From positions 1 through 57,258 of the forward strand of contig JAKSYS010000394.1 of NCBI GenBank assembly GCA_022925895.1: a stretch of DNA of 57,258 nt, in the 5' to 3' direction. The stretch comes from Fragilaria crotonensis (lineage: Eukaryota; Bacillariophyta; Fragilariophyceae; Fragilariales; Fragilariaceae). Both the position numbers and the translations under genes were made by a program. The notes beneath the pieces are model-generated. The model made no database searches. It saw only the letters and a list, made by a program, of their open reading frames with translations, and was not told the DNA's origin. This document shows, one piece after another, positions 11,089 to 21,499 of this stretch (position 1 is its first letter; the number at the start of each line of letters is the position of its first letter).

Positions 11089-12078
11089 TCATCTTGGGCC
11101 AGCTGAATATCGATCCAATAGTCGGCGACGAACAGCTTCCACAACTTGAGAGTTGAGACAAAGGGGTAATTGGTCGCTGCCAAGTTGAATTGTATCCGCA
11201 ACCTGTCCCTTAGAATTCTTCTCGAGGAGGGAAGCAAACACGTTTAGGACGTCTTCCCAGCTTAGTGGATCTGTTGGTGGTAGTACATTTCGAAATACTG
11301 TTTTTCCGAGAATTTGGCATACTTGTTTTGATACGGCAGTAACTTCAGCCTGGAGAGCTTGACCCATCAGCTCGTGGTTCTTTCGTTCAATGAGTCTCCA
11401 ACAACATCCACGTTGATTCGGTAATCCATAGTAGTGTCGATGTAACTTTGGGGTGGAATCAAACTGAACATGACAGTTGAGGCAGGTGAGTTCTTCGACC
11501 GCCAAGTCCAGTTTTAAGGATTCACACAGGCGAATAGCCTTCTTCGTTGAATACTTCACTTCATCATCCAACTCAGTGCTTTCAGGTTGAGTAGGCTGAT
11601 CATCACCGTCGTCGAGTTGGATAGGATTGGATGCTAGATGGACAGCACGTTGCCAGCAATGGTTTAGAAGCGCCACAGGGGCTTCTTCAATGGAAACATC
11701 ACACACTGTCGTATCAACGGAGAGATTCGCTCCATCAATATCCTTTGTCTTGAATCTCTTGGTTGAAAGTCGTGCATTCATAAAGGCCACTGGGTGAATT
11801 GTGTCACCATGGTCAATATCCCACTCCGCGTCCTCACTGGACGATTTTCGTTTTGAGCGCCTTGAGCGCTTCTCATAAATGCGGTAATCTTCTGCGTGAT
11901 GCAATTCATCTGTGCGTTCCTTGCCCTTGTATGCACCGAGGCGCATGGATGTCCGCGCCCACGCTGCGCCAATGGACGATAGGTGGTCGAGTGTCACCGT
12001 AACATCGTGTCGTTCTCCCGCATTCAATCGTTTCTCACATTGCTCACCTACCGAATCGACCTCGTCACTACCTTCCAT
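11089..12078 (-). CDS. Uncharacterised protein with a CxxC...HxH motif
   Basis: An open frame of about 329 codons from an ATG at 12078. I do not recognise the family. The N-terminal third is acidic with a basic cluster (YEKRSRRSKRKSSSED), a likely nuclear localisation signal. The middle carries CLNCHVQFDSTPKLHRHYYG, a possible C2H2-like zinc-binding site. It is followed by a helical region with KNHELMGQALQAEV and a C-terminal basic stretch. It converges on the TcdA-like gene, with 116 bp between stop codons. A different frame is also open across 10887-11237, so the last residues are uncertain. Confidence 0.55.
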   Translation of the reverse strand: MEGSDEVDSVGEQCEKRLNAGERHDVTVTLDHLSSIGAAWARTSMRLGAYKGKERTDELHHAEDYRIYEKRSRRSKRKSSSEDAEWDIDHGDTIHPVAFMNARLSTKRFKTKDIDGANLSVDTTVCDVSIEEAPVALLNHCWQRAVHLASNPIQLDDGDDQPTQPESTELDDEVKYSTKKAIRLCESLKLDLAVEELTCLNCHVQFDSTPKLHRHYYGLPNQRGCCWRLIERKNHELMGQALQAEVTAVSKQVCQILGKTVFRNVLPPTDPLSWEDVLNVFASLLEKNSKGQVADTIQLGSDQLPLCLNSQVVEAVRRRLLDRYSAGPR

Positions 12079-12468
12079 CTCAAGCACAAACCTCGTTTAT
12101 TCAAAGATTCGCAAGCAAACGAAGATGAATGTAATCAAGATAGTCGCTCTAATCTCGGTGGCATCGTATTCGAGTGATTTGAGTTTCATGGTGTCGTGAA
12201 GTTCAGTACAGTAATCCGAAAGACTCGTACTGATAAGTATGCATATACAAATTTGGCGTATGATACGTGCTTTGTATGAACACATACACTAACCTCGTGA
12301 TCCAGACTGTACCAATACCCTGTAGATTCTTCCTGTACTACTAGCGACATCCAGTACCGTACAGCCACTTCCATCCATTTTTTCATTTCTTTGTGATTTT
12401 GTCATGGTTGGATTGGGAAAGTACTCCGAGTACAGGACTTGCTAAGCGTCCACACCAGTGCCCCAACC
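12079..12468. other. Divergent intergenic region
   Basis: Separates the reverse-strand gene ending its 5' side at 12078 from the Trm82-like gene starting at 12469, so it probably holds both promoters. It contains several GTAC-containing short repeats near 12290-12435. I saw no other structure. Confidence 0.4.
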
Positions 12469-13596
12469 ATGAAGTCTCTCTTGCAATGCTGCGGCACCGC
12501 AGCCGTTGTCGGCATAAATACTCGTGCCTTCCTCATTAACGGCGACAATGTCTTTGAGTTGAAACAAGAAGGAGCGCTGTCTTCAACCAGCAGCGCTGGT
12601 GATCCTCAGCATGACAAGAGTGTTGATCCGATGGAAATTCAATGTGTGGCAGTATCCAAGGACGATGACGATACGCTGTGGTGTGCCGTCTCGCGTTGCA
12701 ACAAATCATTGGAGATCTATCGAGAATCAACGTTTCAGGTGCTACACGTGACTGCAAAGCGCTCCTCGTGTCTCACGTTCGCTTGGAACAAGGCGCTTGG
12801 CGGAATGGTTATTAGTGGTGATCTAGTGGGTGACGCTACAGCCTTCCCACTGGGAGGCACTCGAAAGGGACGTTTGCTATTAGGACACACGGCATCCATG
12901 TTGACCGGTGTTCGACTCGTAGGGGGGACTACATTGTTGACGGCAGATCGTGATGAGAAAGTGCGAGTGTCGTCGTTCCCGCAAACGTGCATCATCAAGG
13001 GATTTCTGTTGGGACATTCAGCATTCATTTCGTCTGTGGATGCAGTTAATGATGACATGTGCGTAACGTGTGGAGGTGATTTTACAGTGCGGCTGTGGAA
13101 GCTGAGCACTTTTGAACAGTTGGCACTGGTAGATACTGACGGAGAATTACCGATTCAAACGTCGACCGATGGTGAGCGCGTGGCTGTGATCTTCCACAAT
13201 TCAAACACAATTCACATTTACTCCATGAAAACCTTGGAACTGCTACAGACTTTGGAGTCTGCCACGCAACCTCTGGCAGTAGTTCTACATGGCAAAAGCA
13301 TGATGGTACTTGCCAAAGAGCCGACTCTGTTAGAGGTCTACGCATTAGGGGCCGACACTTCCTACAAGGCAACGACAAACAATGCATTTTCAAAGCTAAA
13401 TGAGCTTTGCAAAGATGAAACTTTACCCTCTAGCATTCTGGAAGCCGACAGCAGCACTGGTCAGTTGAAATTGGGCAAGACGCAGGAAACCCGAACAGCG
13501 AACCCCTCCGATATTCCCTGGAACCGAGTCGACCGCATTCAAAAGGCAAGAGATAGTCGCAATCGACGCAACAAGAAACGCAAAACTGAATCATGA
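12469..13596 (+). CDS. TRM82: tRNA (guanine-N7)-methyltransferase non-catalytic subunit, Trm82/WDR4 family
   Basis: This WD40-repeat protein supports Trm8/METTL1 in making m7G46 in tRNA variable loops. The uninterrupted 375-residue frame starts at ATG 12469. The family hallmark is clear: a GHTASMLTGVRL repeat, then LLTADRDEKVRVSSFPQT, then GFLLGHSAFISSVD and VTCGGDFTVRLWKL, corresponding to the conserved central blades of Trm82. The C-terminus is basic (RNRRNKKRKTES) and could be a nuclear localisation signal. Its stop codon overlaps the stop end of the convergent cyclophilin gene by six bases. No frame breaks occur, unlike many neighbours. Confidence 0.88.
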   Translation: MKSLLQCCGTAAVVGINTRAFLINGDNVFELKQEGALSSTSSAGDPQHDKSVDPMEIQCVAVSKDDDDTLWCAVSRCNKSLEIYRESTFQVLHVTAKRSSCLTFAWNKALGGMVISGDLVGDATAFPLGGTRKGRLLLGHTASMLTGVRLVGGTTLLTADRDEKVRVSSFPQTCIIKGFLLGHSAFISSVDAVNDDMCVTCGGDFTVRLWKLSTFEQLALVDTDGELPIQTSTDGERVAVIFHNSNTIHIYSMKTLELLQTLESATQPLAVVLHGKSMMVLAKEPTLLEVYALGADTSYKATTNNAFSKLNELCKDETLPSSILEADSSTGQLKLGKTQETRTANPSDIPWNRVDRIQKARDSRNRRNKKRKTES

Positions 13597-14223
13597 GGAA
13601 GCAGCCGTTAGTTGCATAAAAGTTGTAGCTTTTTGATTTTGTTCTTCCATGGGCGGCGGTGGCCCTCGAAATGGTGTGGCTTTATGAATGGTGATGGGCG
13701 TTTTCGGACGATCGTCCTTGTCAGTAGCCACCATTCCCATCCGCTGGATGACACTCATACCTGGAAAGAATGTTAGATTGCTCAAATCGATGCATCACGA
13801 AGGCTGAGACATCCAATCGACCACCATTCACTCACCAGAATATATCCTTCCGAAAATAGTATGTTTCCCATCCAACCATGGCAATGGCTTCAAGGAGACA
13901 AAGAATTGACTCCCATTGGTATTTGGGCCCGAATTCGCCATGCTGACCACTCCCGCACCAGTGTGCTTGAGATTCTTGGAGATTTCGTCTTGAAACTTTC
14001 CGCCGTATATGCTTTCTCCACCCCTTCCAGTCCCGGACGGATCACCCCCCTTGATCATAAAGTCACGGATGATCCGATGAAAAATTGTTCCATTGTAGTA
14101 TCCCGAGGCGGCAAGTGCGGCCAGATTGTGGCACGTCCGTGGAGTATGTTGATAATAGAGTTCAATGCAGAAGGTCCCAACGTTTGTTTCGAACTGGACG
14201 TGTGTATATGGCGCTGCTGCCAT
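13591..14223 (-). CDS. PPIL1: PPIL1-like cyclophilin (peptidyl-prolyl cis-trans isomerase)
   Basis: A single-domain cyclophilin of about 185 residues. PPIL1 orthologues are spliceosome-associated prolyl isomerases. Exon 1 (13836-14223) contains FHRIIRDFMIKGGDPSGTGRGG, including the catalytic Arg. It also has AGVVSMANSGPNTNGSQFFV and WLDGKHTIFGRIYSG, all typical of the active site. A 75-bp intron (13761-13835, GTGAGT to TTCCAG) joins phase-1 to exon 2 (13591-13760), which reads MSVIQRMGMVATDKDDRPK and a diverged tail with a poly-Pro stretch. The exon-2 start aligns with the PPIL1 sequence after FGRV. The gene is tail-to-tail with the Trm82-like gene, overlapping it by 6 bp. Confidence 0.92.
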
Positions 14224-14927
14224 GTTGATATCAGTGTTTGAATCTGTCAGAGTCTATCGATCCTATGATGGCTGATCTGTGTTCGGCACTCTACGGCCTC
14301 TCGACAGTGGACAGAATGGATGAGTTGATTGTCGACGTGATGGGTGGTTCCAAGTTATGATGTTCCCCTGAGCATCTGATATCAAATGTGTTCATATGTT
14401 TTTCAGCGCAATTTAATGATGCACAATGCACATACTCGGACAGTAGATCCGTGGACGAGTATTCAAGATGTATGAGCCCAAACAGTACCGTGTACCACGT
14501 AGTACCACGTACTGTACCAGTAGTTCATAGTTAAACAGTTACACTCCTTGGAAAACTTCCAGTGTCAGTACTCGTACTGTATATCAAAGTCTACTCATTA
14601 CTACGACTGTAACAGCACCGGGGGAGTGCAAGACGGATGAGAGGTCGAAGGAATTCGATGGGAGCGATCCGTCCTCGAAAGTATTCCATGGGATCTGGGA
14701 TGTGACGACAAACGACAGACATCGCCTGAATCCTGAGTCTCCCGTCTCCACCTCTCACGATATGTCGAAACTCGTAACTTGCATTCCGACTTGCGACTTT
14801 CGACTGACTTGCACGCCAACCCCACAAACGATCCCTCAAGTGATCACCACAGTCACCAAACTCAACACCTACGTTGATTACCCCTAGTTCGACACACATC
14901 CTTCTTACTCAACGACCAACATCTATC
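14224..14927. other. Divergent intergenic region between cyclophilin and coiled-coil gene
   Basis: Holds the 5' flanks of two divergent genes. A cluster of GTAC-containing repeats occupies about 14480-14580. Short open frames here have no recognisable features. Confidence 0.4.
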
Positions 14928-16227
14928 ATGTCCGTTAGTGGAATGGCAGCATCGATTCGAGCAGCAACCGAGTCAGAGACCTTTGACTTGGGAGGTCAAT
15001 CGGTGACGACGATAACCAACACAATTCATGATGCATTCTCAGAACCATTTTCCCTCAACGACATGATTCGCATCACATTTGTGACCGGGGCTGGCAAACT
15101 GGGACGCCAAAAGTATGATCCCGATGCCGCCAAGGCCGTCACTACGACCTTGCGCGAGCTCGGGTTTGAAGAAGATCGAGCAGCCAGCTGTGTTGCAGAC
15201 TGTGCTGGATCGTTCAAATTGCAGCACGACACGGGGAAGAATCTCAAGACTGTTATTGTTTTTCCAAAGATACAACAACATACCACTCAGTCCCAGGAAC
15301 TGGACATTGGAGGATTGTCTTTGTCGGAGTCAATGCTAAAAGAAGGAAGTCCCGAAGCAATGATTGCCTTGTCGTCTAACCAAGTCTTTGAGCGCATGGT
15401 CGCAAGCAAGTGCCCGTCATGGACTCAAAAGAAGGGCCTCTTGACGGCAATTGAATCCTTAAAGTCGACTCTTGGTGATCTAGATCGGAAACTCTTGAGC
15501 GGTACCTCACTGAGTGAATCGGAACAAGCGTTTTACGATGCAGTCAGTCTAGACTCACTAGAATCTAAGGAAGCGTATGTGCGCAAGGAAACGCAGGCGC
15601 AAGTCGAACGAGGAAGTCTTACCAGAGCGGAACTAGAATCACTACTCCAACAAGTTAAGGGACGACTCGACAAGCTACAACAGCAGATTAAGGAGTCAGA
15701 GGATAAACCGAAAAAGGTCGAACAACTTCAAGCATCGAAACTTAAACTTGAAGAGCGCGAAGCGATGCTCTCCAAGATTCAGCCCAAAGTTCCTCATAAA
15801 CTGCGGCACGATGCTGAAATCCAGAAGCTCTTGACGGAGATGGCACCGTTACTCAAAGTCGAAGAGGACACCAAGGGACGGCTCATGAGCGTTAAAGAGG
15901 CACAAATGGTGGGTCGAAAATGAAATATTGGAGCAAATTGCTCAGCTCGAGGAGTCCAGTCGAGAATGGTATGAAGAAGACAGCGCCTTTGCTGCCCGTG
16001 TTGCACTAACGCATCAAGCCTTCACAGCGAAACAAAAATTGCAAAAGAAAACAACGGCGAAGTCTGCAACCGGAGGAGCGAGCTCTGGTTTCAAGCCTGC
16101 TACGAAGTTCGTGACGCCAGGTATGAAGAGTGGCGGAAGTGGAGCTTGGGGATCTAAAGCAGCACCCAAGGCGAAGAAATCACCGTCGGGAGTCTTTGCC
16201 GCCATGATGGACAGTGATAGCGATTAA
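14928..16227 (+). CDS. Uncharacterised coiled-coil protein
   Basis: About 432 residues from ATG 14928; I do not recognise the family. The N-terminal 120 residues form a compact domain with ITFVTGAGKLGRQKYDPDAAK and a conserved-looking Cys pair (RAASCVADCAGSF). Next is a long charged helix rich in E, K and Q (about residues 180-340), a probable coiled coil. The C-terminus is low-complexity, G/S/K-rich (GMKSGGSGAWGSKAAPKAKK), and ends in an acidic DSDSD. One extra G in a GGG run near 15907 must be removed to join the two open parts. Composition suggests a cytosolic or nuclear scaffold, which is inference only. Confidence 0.6.
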
Positions 16228-17338
16228 ATCGGCGAGGTAACAAATCGAACGTTCCAAGTGCGTGGTATGGAACTCGCTCAGACATCAACCCGCCTTGTGA
16301 TAGCTGGCCTCGCTCCAATGTCCACTCACATGAAGTGACTGGCGTTTGGAGCGATGAACAGGATCGAGGCTGGGATTTGCGATCGATGACAACCGACGAC
16401 TGTAGCTTCCTCTTGGAGTGTTTGTTTCATGCTGTGCGTGTAGAATTGCGTTAGGCATAGTGCAAAGGGATTCAGGACCTGAAGCATTGTGGAAAGTGAA
16501 TGCTATGATCATGATGTTACTGATAAGCTGATAGGGCAGCGTTCAAGTATTGACGGTACGGTACGATAAATTACCAGTACGCATACGCGTAAGAATGAGT
16601 AGGATCACAATTTTATCGGTTTATCGTTTTACTACTACTGTCGCTTTCCCGAGTACTCACTACAGACCTTTTGACCTTTGAAGCCCTGTCCCGGTTTTTG
16701 GTTATGAGTACAATTTTGACCTTGATTTTAACGCCTTCTCAGAAATGCACCCTACATCTTCTCAATCGAACATAAAAAAATATTGCTTAAGTAAATTTCT
16801 AATCTTGCTTGCCTTTTCGGTTTCGCGCCATTCCCAGAGACGGAGTGCTCTTCTTTGTGCGTATGAATTAGTCTCGTCGCACGATCATCACGCTCGTTGG
16901 AAGGTAAAAGGTACTAAAGTAACACCTTTTTCTGTCGTAGGGCTTACGTGGGAATTAGTACATTGTTCAGATTTTTTTCCACGTGGAAGGTCACTTCTGT
17001 AGTGAAAATCGACTCCTTCAAAAAGCCGAAGTTCGAAACGTCCGTGCAGCTCATGATACAACCCTATCCAAGGAACACAATGCTGCGCTATCACATCGTT
17101 GTTTTGGAAAGTGGACGAGATATTGCAATTCTCAAGTATGCAAAAACCGTTAACTACTCTGAAATAAAGATAAACTTTAGAAGTATACTAATTCAGGAGT
17201 GTCACCGGCAGCATAACGGCTGACCGGCTGGATCGGGACACTCCTTCAGAGCCCGAAAGGTCTGTAGTGTACTAGTACCCTTTATCGAACTTTTCCAAGG
17301 CATATCATCCGTCACGGACGGATTTGAACGGCAGCCAT
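16228..17338. other. Intergenic region upstream of the hAT element
   Basis: No supported gene. GTAC-containing short repeats occur near 16550-16680. A small hairpin CCGTC-ACG-GACGG lies near 17310. Confidence 0.4.
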
Positions 17339-17346
17339 ATGCCATA

Positions 17347-17362
17347 CAGGGCTTGTTAGTGA
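17347..17362 (+). repeat. hAT left terminal inverted repeat
   Basis: CAGGGCTTGTTAGTGA, preceded by the target duplication ATGCCATA. Confidence 0.95.
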
Positions 17363-17503
17363 ACCTGTGACTTAGTGATTTTTTTTCACTAACTATCACT
17401 AACTAAATAGTTAGTTTCACTATGACTACGCTCTGCCTGCCTTAGTTAATTTAGTAACTAAATAGTCACTAAATTCAATATGCACATTTGCTGAGTAATG
17501 CAG

Positions 17504-17538
17504 GCTGCGGGCTGCGGACTGCGGACTGCGGACTGCTC
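17504..17538 (+). repeat. Seven-base tandem repeat in the hAT 5' region
   Basis: Five copies of (G/A)CTGCGG in tandem, inside the element before the transposase start. Confidence 0.8.
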
Positions 17539-17710
17539 AGAGCAGACGAGTCGTTCAATATTATCAAACGGATTTAGAATCCTATATCCGTCACCTTGTC
17601 TCTTGTGTCAGCATCCTGCACAATCACAGTAATACACGCTCAGAATTCAATTTGCTTGCTCCTCTGCCGCCTCACTTGTCAATTCTCACTTGTCATCGGT
17701 CGTCGTATTG

Positions 17711-20280
17711 ATGGATATCGAAGGGGTTGGCGGCGATACTGTGCCAGGAGAGGACCGAAACGAACAACCGTTGCAAGAGATATCAAAGGCGGAGCAGCGC
17801 GCAATTACTAAGGTGGCAAAGAGTTCTTGGGTTTGGAATTACGTTTACCAACTAACCAATGGGCCGATCGAAAAATCTGGCCATGTTTGTAAAATATGCT
17901 ATGACAATATTGACGTTGACAATGCTCCCATGAGAGTCTTTCAGAAGTGTTTGATTTCTCTCTACAATGAATCAACTTCAAACGGAGAATCTCATCTTAA
18001 AACGCACCACAGGAATGTTATCCCCAAGGCTCAAGGCAAAACCAATGGTTGTCAATTCAGTCGACAGTTCACAATCTGAATCGGGATGACGACGATGAGC
18101 TTATTCCTAGCAAGAGGAAACGACGCCGTCAACAACCAAGTTCATGCTGCAATTGCTATGCTGGTTGTCAATCGCCGATTGCCACTGTCATTTGCCACTG
18201 ATCCTGAATTGACTGCCATCATTGAGCTTGCAAGTCACTTAAAACCTGGATCATACAAGGCCATGACCCGAGGAAAGATGGACGCCGCCCTTGCCTCAAT
18301 GTTTTCATCGTTTGTGACGGAAATCAAAGCACGTCTGGCATGTACTCGTTCTGTGTATTCCTCGGCTGACAACTCCAATGTGCCACCTGGGTGGCTTATT
18401 GTTTGTCACGATGGCTGGGACTCCACAATTAAACAATTCTTCGGTGTTTCTGTCTACTGGATTGATCCTGTTAAGTGGAAACGATATAAAGTTGCACTCG
18501 GGCTAGCCATCCCTGATGGCCATTCCGCTGATGCTTGCGCTGCTGCCGCACGATCGATTCTAAGTCGCTACGATATCCAAGATACGGATCTGTATATGAG
18601 CATTAATGACACGACAAATGCATCTGTTGCAACGGGGCGCAGACTTACAGGAGAAGATGGTGATTGCCATATGCACATGGCTAATCTTGTTGCTGACCAC
18701 GCATGCGGCAAGCGAACACGATCAGAGAACCATGTCATCATTGATAGCTTCCCCCCGTGTGAATCATTACGTGTCAAGGCGCGCAAACTCGCAAAGTACG
18801 TTTTCAGCAAGAAAGCCAAGTCTCGCCAAGTCCAGTACAAGTCTCGCAATGATAATGCTAACATGAAAACGATTCGAATCGGGCTCGACAATGACACTCG
18901 AATCAGCGGCACGGAGATGATGTTTCAGCAAGTGTTACGCAGCTTCTACACTCTTCATGTCTATATGAATCAGGAATCCGCTACTGGGCGAGCTCATATG
19001 CTTACAGAACAGGAGTGGGAGCTTCTAGCAGGGTTTGAAGCAGTTTTACGCCCAGTTTGTAACTTCTCGTTTGTGACCCAAGTTGATTCGCAACCGACTG
19101 CTGGATCCAGCTGGCTGCAAGTTTTAACGTACGTATGCATTTTCATTTTGCCAATTCGAAAATTTGTTGTTAATTTCTTTTAAACATTTTCACAGCTGCG
19201 TCATGGCCCTCGAAAAGCCTCACTTCAACATTGTGGATATCACGTTCACTGAAGATGAGGATAAGAAGTGGGATGGGTCTTGTTCCTTCGATGATCTACC
19301 AAAGAAGAAAGTTGCCACTGAGGCTTGCACAAGGACGTACAGGATCTTCGTTATCGTCTGCTAGATGAGATTAAGAACTACTTCCCGGCTCCAAACGACC
19401 ACCAATTAGTTGCTATGGTTGTTGATCCAGTTATGATGACTACAGGACTACCATTCCTTCGAGCAACTGGACAGGGTTACCTTGTTGATAAGGCTCTCGC
19501 TGTTTTCAAGAGAATGCTGAATGCAGAGGCTGTGCGGGTTTGGAAACCAACTGTGTTAGATGAACCCGTCGATTCCAGTTTGATGGATGATAACTATGAC
19601 AGTGATGATCCATTCTCAACAGCCTTGCGAAATAATGCCATTCCTCGCGAAGAAGCTGTTGTTCTTGAACCAGTGCAGCAAACTGCATCCCAAATGGCTG
19701 ATGAAGCATATGATGCATGGATGAATCAGTTGATTAACTGGCATGCTTTCCTTAGAAATGATCAGCGCGCCGAACTCTCCGATGTGGAAAAGGTCAAGAT
19801 ATCTCGAGGAGACTGCTTTTTTTCTAACCAATAAGGTTGATATTCTGATGTGGTATCGTCTCAACGGCAAAGATCACACAATGGTCTCTCGTATTGCTGC
19901 GCCTGAACTTGCAGCCCCCGATGCAAACGGGATGCAAGAGCGTGTATTTTCATTCTGTCGTCTAATCGATACTCACATGCGGCAGAGTTTGGGATCATCG
20001 AAATTCGAGATGCTCACGCTCCTTGCATTTAACAAAGAGTTTATAAGGTCAGCTAGCGAAAGTGGCCCCTATGAGCATGTCCTGCCTTCTGGATTCCCTT
20101 CGCTCATCGACTTCAGCAGTAGCAGCCGCAGCTGCATTGACTGAGTTCTTCGATCTCGACACTGAAGACGCCGAAGATATCCAGGCGACCGAAGAGGGAT
20201 CTATGGCGGACATGCTAAAGCGTGCGGCCGATTGTATTGACGAAGAGACCTCACACGCGTCAAAAAGGTTCAAGCATTGA
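17711..20280 (+). CDS. hAT-family transposase
   Basis: This protein catalyses excision and insertion of the element. Near the N-terminus is a BED-type zinc finger (CKICYDN, then HLKTHH) after WVWNYVYQL. A basic nuclear signal follows (SKRKRRRQQ near 18110). The RNase H-like core contains VCHDGWDS (first Asp) and SINDTTNAS (second-Asp region). The C-terminal hAT dimerisation region includes VDILMWYRLNGK and RVFSFCRLIDTHMRQ. The last part is acidic and ends KRFKH. A GT-AG intron is likely at 19128-19194 (GTACGT to CACAG). One-base frame changes are needed near 18075, 18115, 19330, 19805 and 20060. Confidence 0.82.
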
Positions 20281-20488
20281 ATAGTAACAAGAAGTATACG
20301 TTACAATTTACAATAGCTGCATGCACTCTATAGGCTCGCATACACGTATACAGCAAAATGCTATTCAAAAATAACACATGTCACATGTCTCTAGTGAAAC
20401 ATTTAGTTGATTTAGTTAACTAATTATTTTTAACTACGCTTTTACAGTGGCTTAGTTAGTGCATACTATAACTAAGCCCAAAACGGAC

Positions 20489-20504
20489 TCACTAACAAGC
20501 CCTG
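20489..20504 (-). repeat. hAT right terminal inverted repeat
   Basis: Exact reverse complement of the left TIR, followed by ATGCCATA. Confidence 0.95.
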
Positions 20505-20512
20505 ATGCCATA

Positions 20513-20896
20513 TGTCATACTGAAGTATCATATAATTGATTGTTACGGCTACCAGTAGTCCGGTACTGTAGTTGCGTTTGGCCGCTATCCGAGTAGTATG
20601 CGTGTACGTGTAAGATGGTACTGCAGTGCCAGTAAGTCTACTGCTACTATAGTACTCAGAGAATCACCGTAAGTGGTACTCCAGTACTCGTAGAACTACG
20701 AAGTACATTGAGTTCTACAGGTACTAGAGTACCAGTAGGCATGTACCGCACAAATTGAAATACTCGGGACTAGCACAGTACAAGTACCGTTCTACAAGTA
20801 TGATAAATGTACCCTGTGCTGTAGACACTTAATAGTAGTCTACAGTCTACAATGCTCGCAGTACCAGTAGTACTCACTACCTCTGTACAGTACTCT
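20513..20896. other. Flank between hAT and Copia
   Basis: No gene. Dense in GTAC/AGTAC-type short repeats. Since the Copia element is inserted at 20897-20901, this is the ancestral upstream flank of the lumen-protein gene now at 32687. Confidence 0.5.
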
Positions 20897-20901
20897 CATC
20901 T

Positions 20902-21499
20902 TGTTAAAGATCTACTGTCACTCTGTCACACTGTCACTCGTAATTACTGTAAGGTTAAATACCATACGGTAATACGGTAGACAGTCCTTTATTTTCCTTC
21001 GTCTGTCCGTGACTCGTACCAGTAGTTCTGCGAATCAGAACTCTGGATCCCGCGACCACACAAGGAATTTAAATCATGTTGCCCTGAGTTTCCCTAAGTA
21101 TTCAAATCTGTTATGTTGTCAATTTTATTGACAACACAACTTTACTATGGGATTCATAACTCAAACACCACTCAACAAGTGGGATTAAAGCAACATAACT
21201 TTTGTGAGACTCCAACTAATATTGGAGATCTCACTTTCATTTTCATCTACATTTTAACTTATAATTTCCACAAACCAAAAACAGTAAAGGCCTTTACTAC
21301 TTAGTTCTACATCTTCTACATATTTGTAACAACAAATCTACCATCATGGTCCACATCTTCAGGACTCCTACGCCCAAAGCTGGACGATCCGTCACGTTCG
21401 CTTCCTCTCCCGTCAAGTCCGACGGCAGACTTCTAGGTCCTACTAACCTTAAGTCTACCGTCGGCCAGTACTCGCGTACCGATCACACGAATACTGTCA
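20902..21499 (+). repeat. Copia 5' LTR
   Basis: Begins TGTTAAAGATC and ends ACTGTCA, preceded by target duplication CATCT. Compared with the 3' LTR it has an extra AA near 20906, an A/G substitution in CGTACCAG near 21017 and an extra AG near 21228. Confidence 0.95.

Larger units (their letters stand above)
17347..20504 (+). mobile_element. hAT DNA transposon, full length
   Basis: Perfect 16-bp TIRs CAGGGCTTGTTAGTGA (17347-17362 and the reverse complement at 20489-20504) are flanked by a perfect 8-bp duplication ATGCCATA (17339-17346 and 20505-20512). Subterminal regions at both ends are rich in ACTAA/TTAGT repeats. The element encodes one transposase on the forward strand. Perfect TIRs and TSD indicate recent insertion. 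Confidence 0.95.

Noticed and set aside
10887-11237. Reverse open frame at the 3' side of 11089-12078
   Set aside because: Much of it is antisense to the conserved end of the TcdA-like gene. It may extend the reverse gene only if a frameshift is real.
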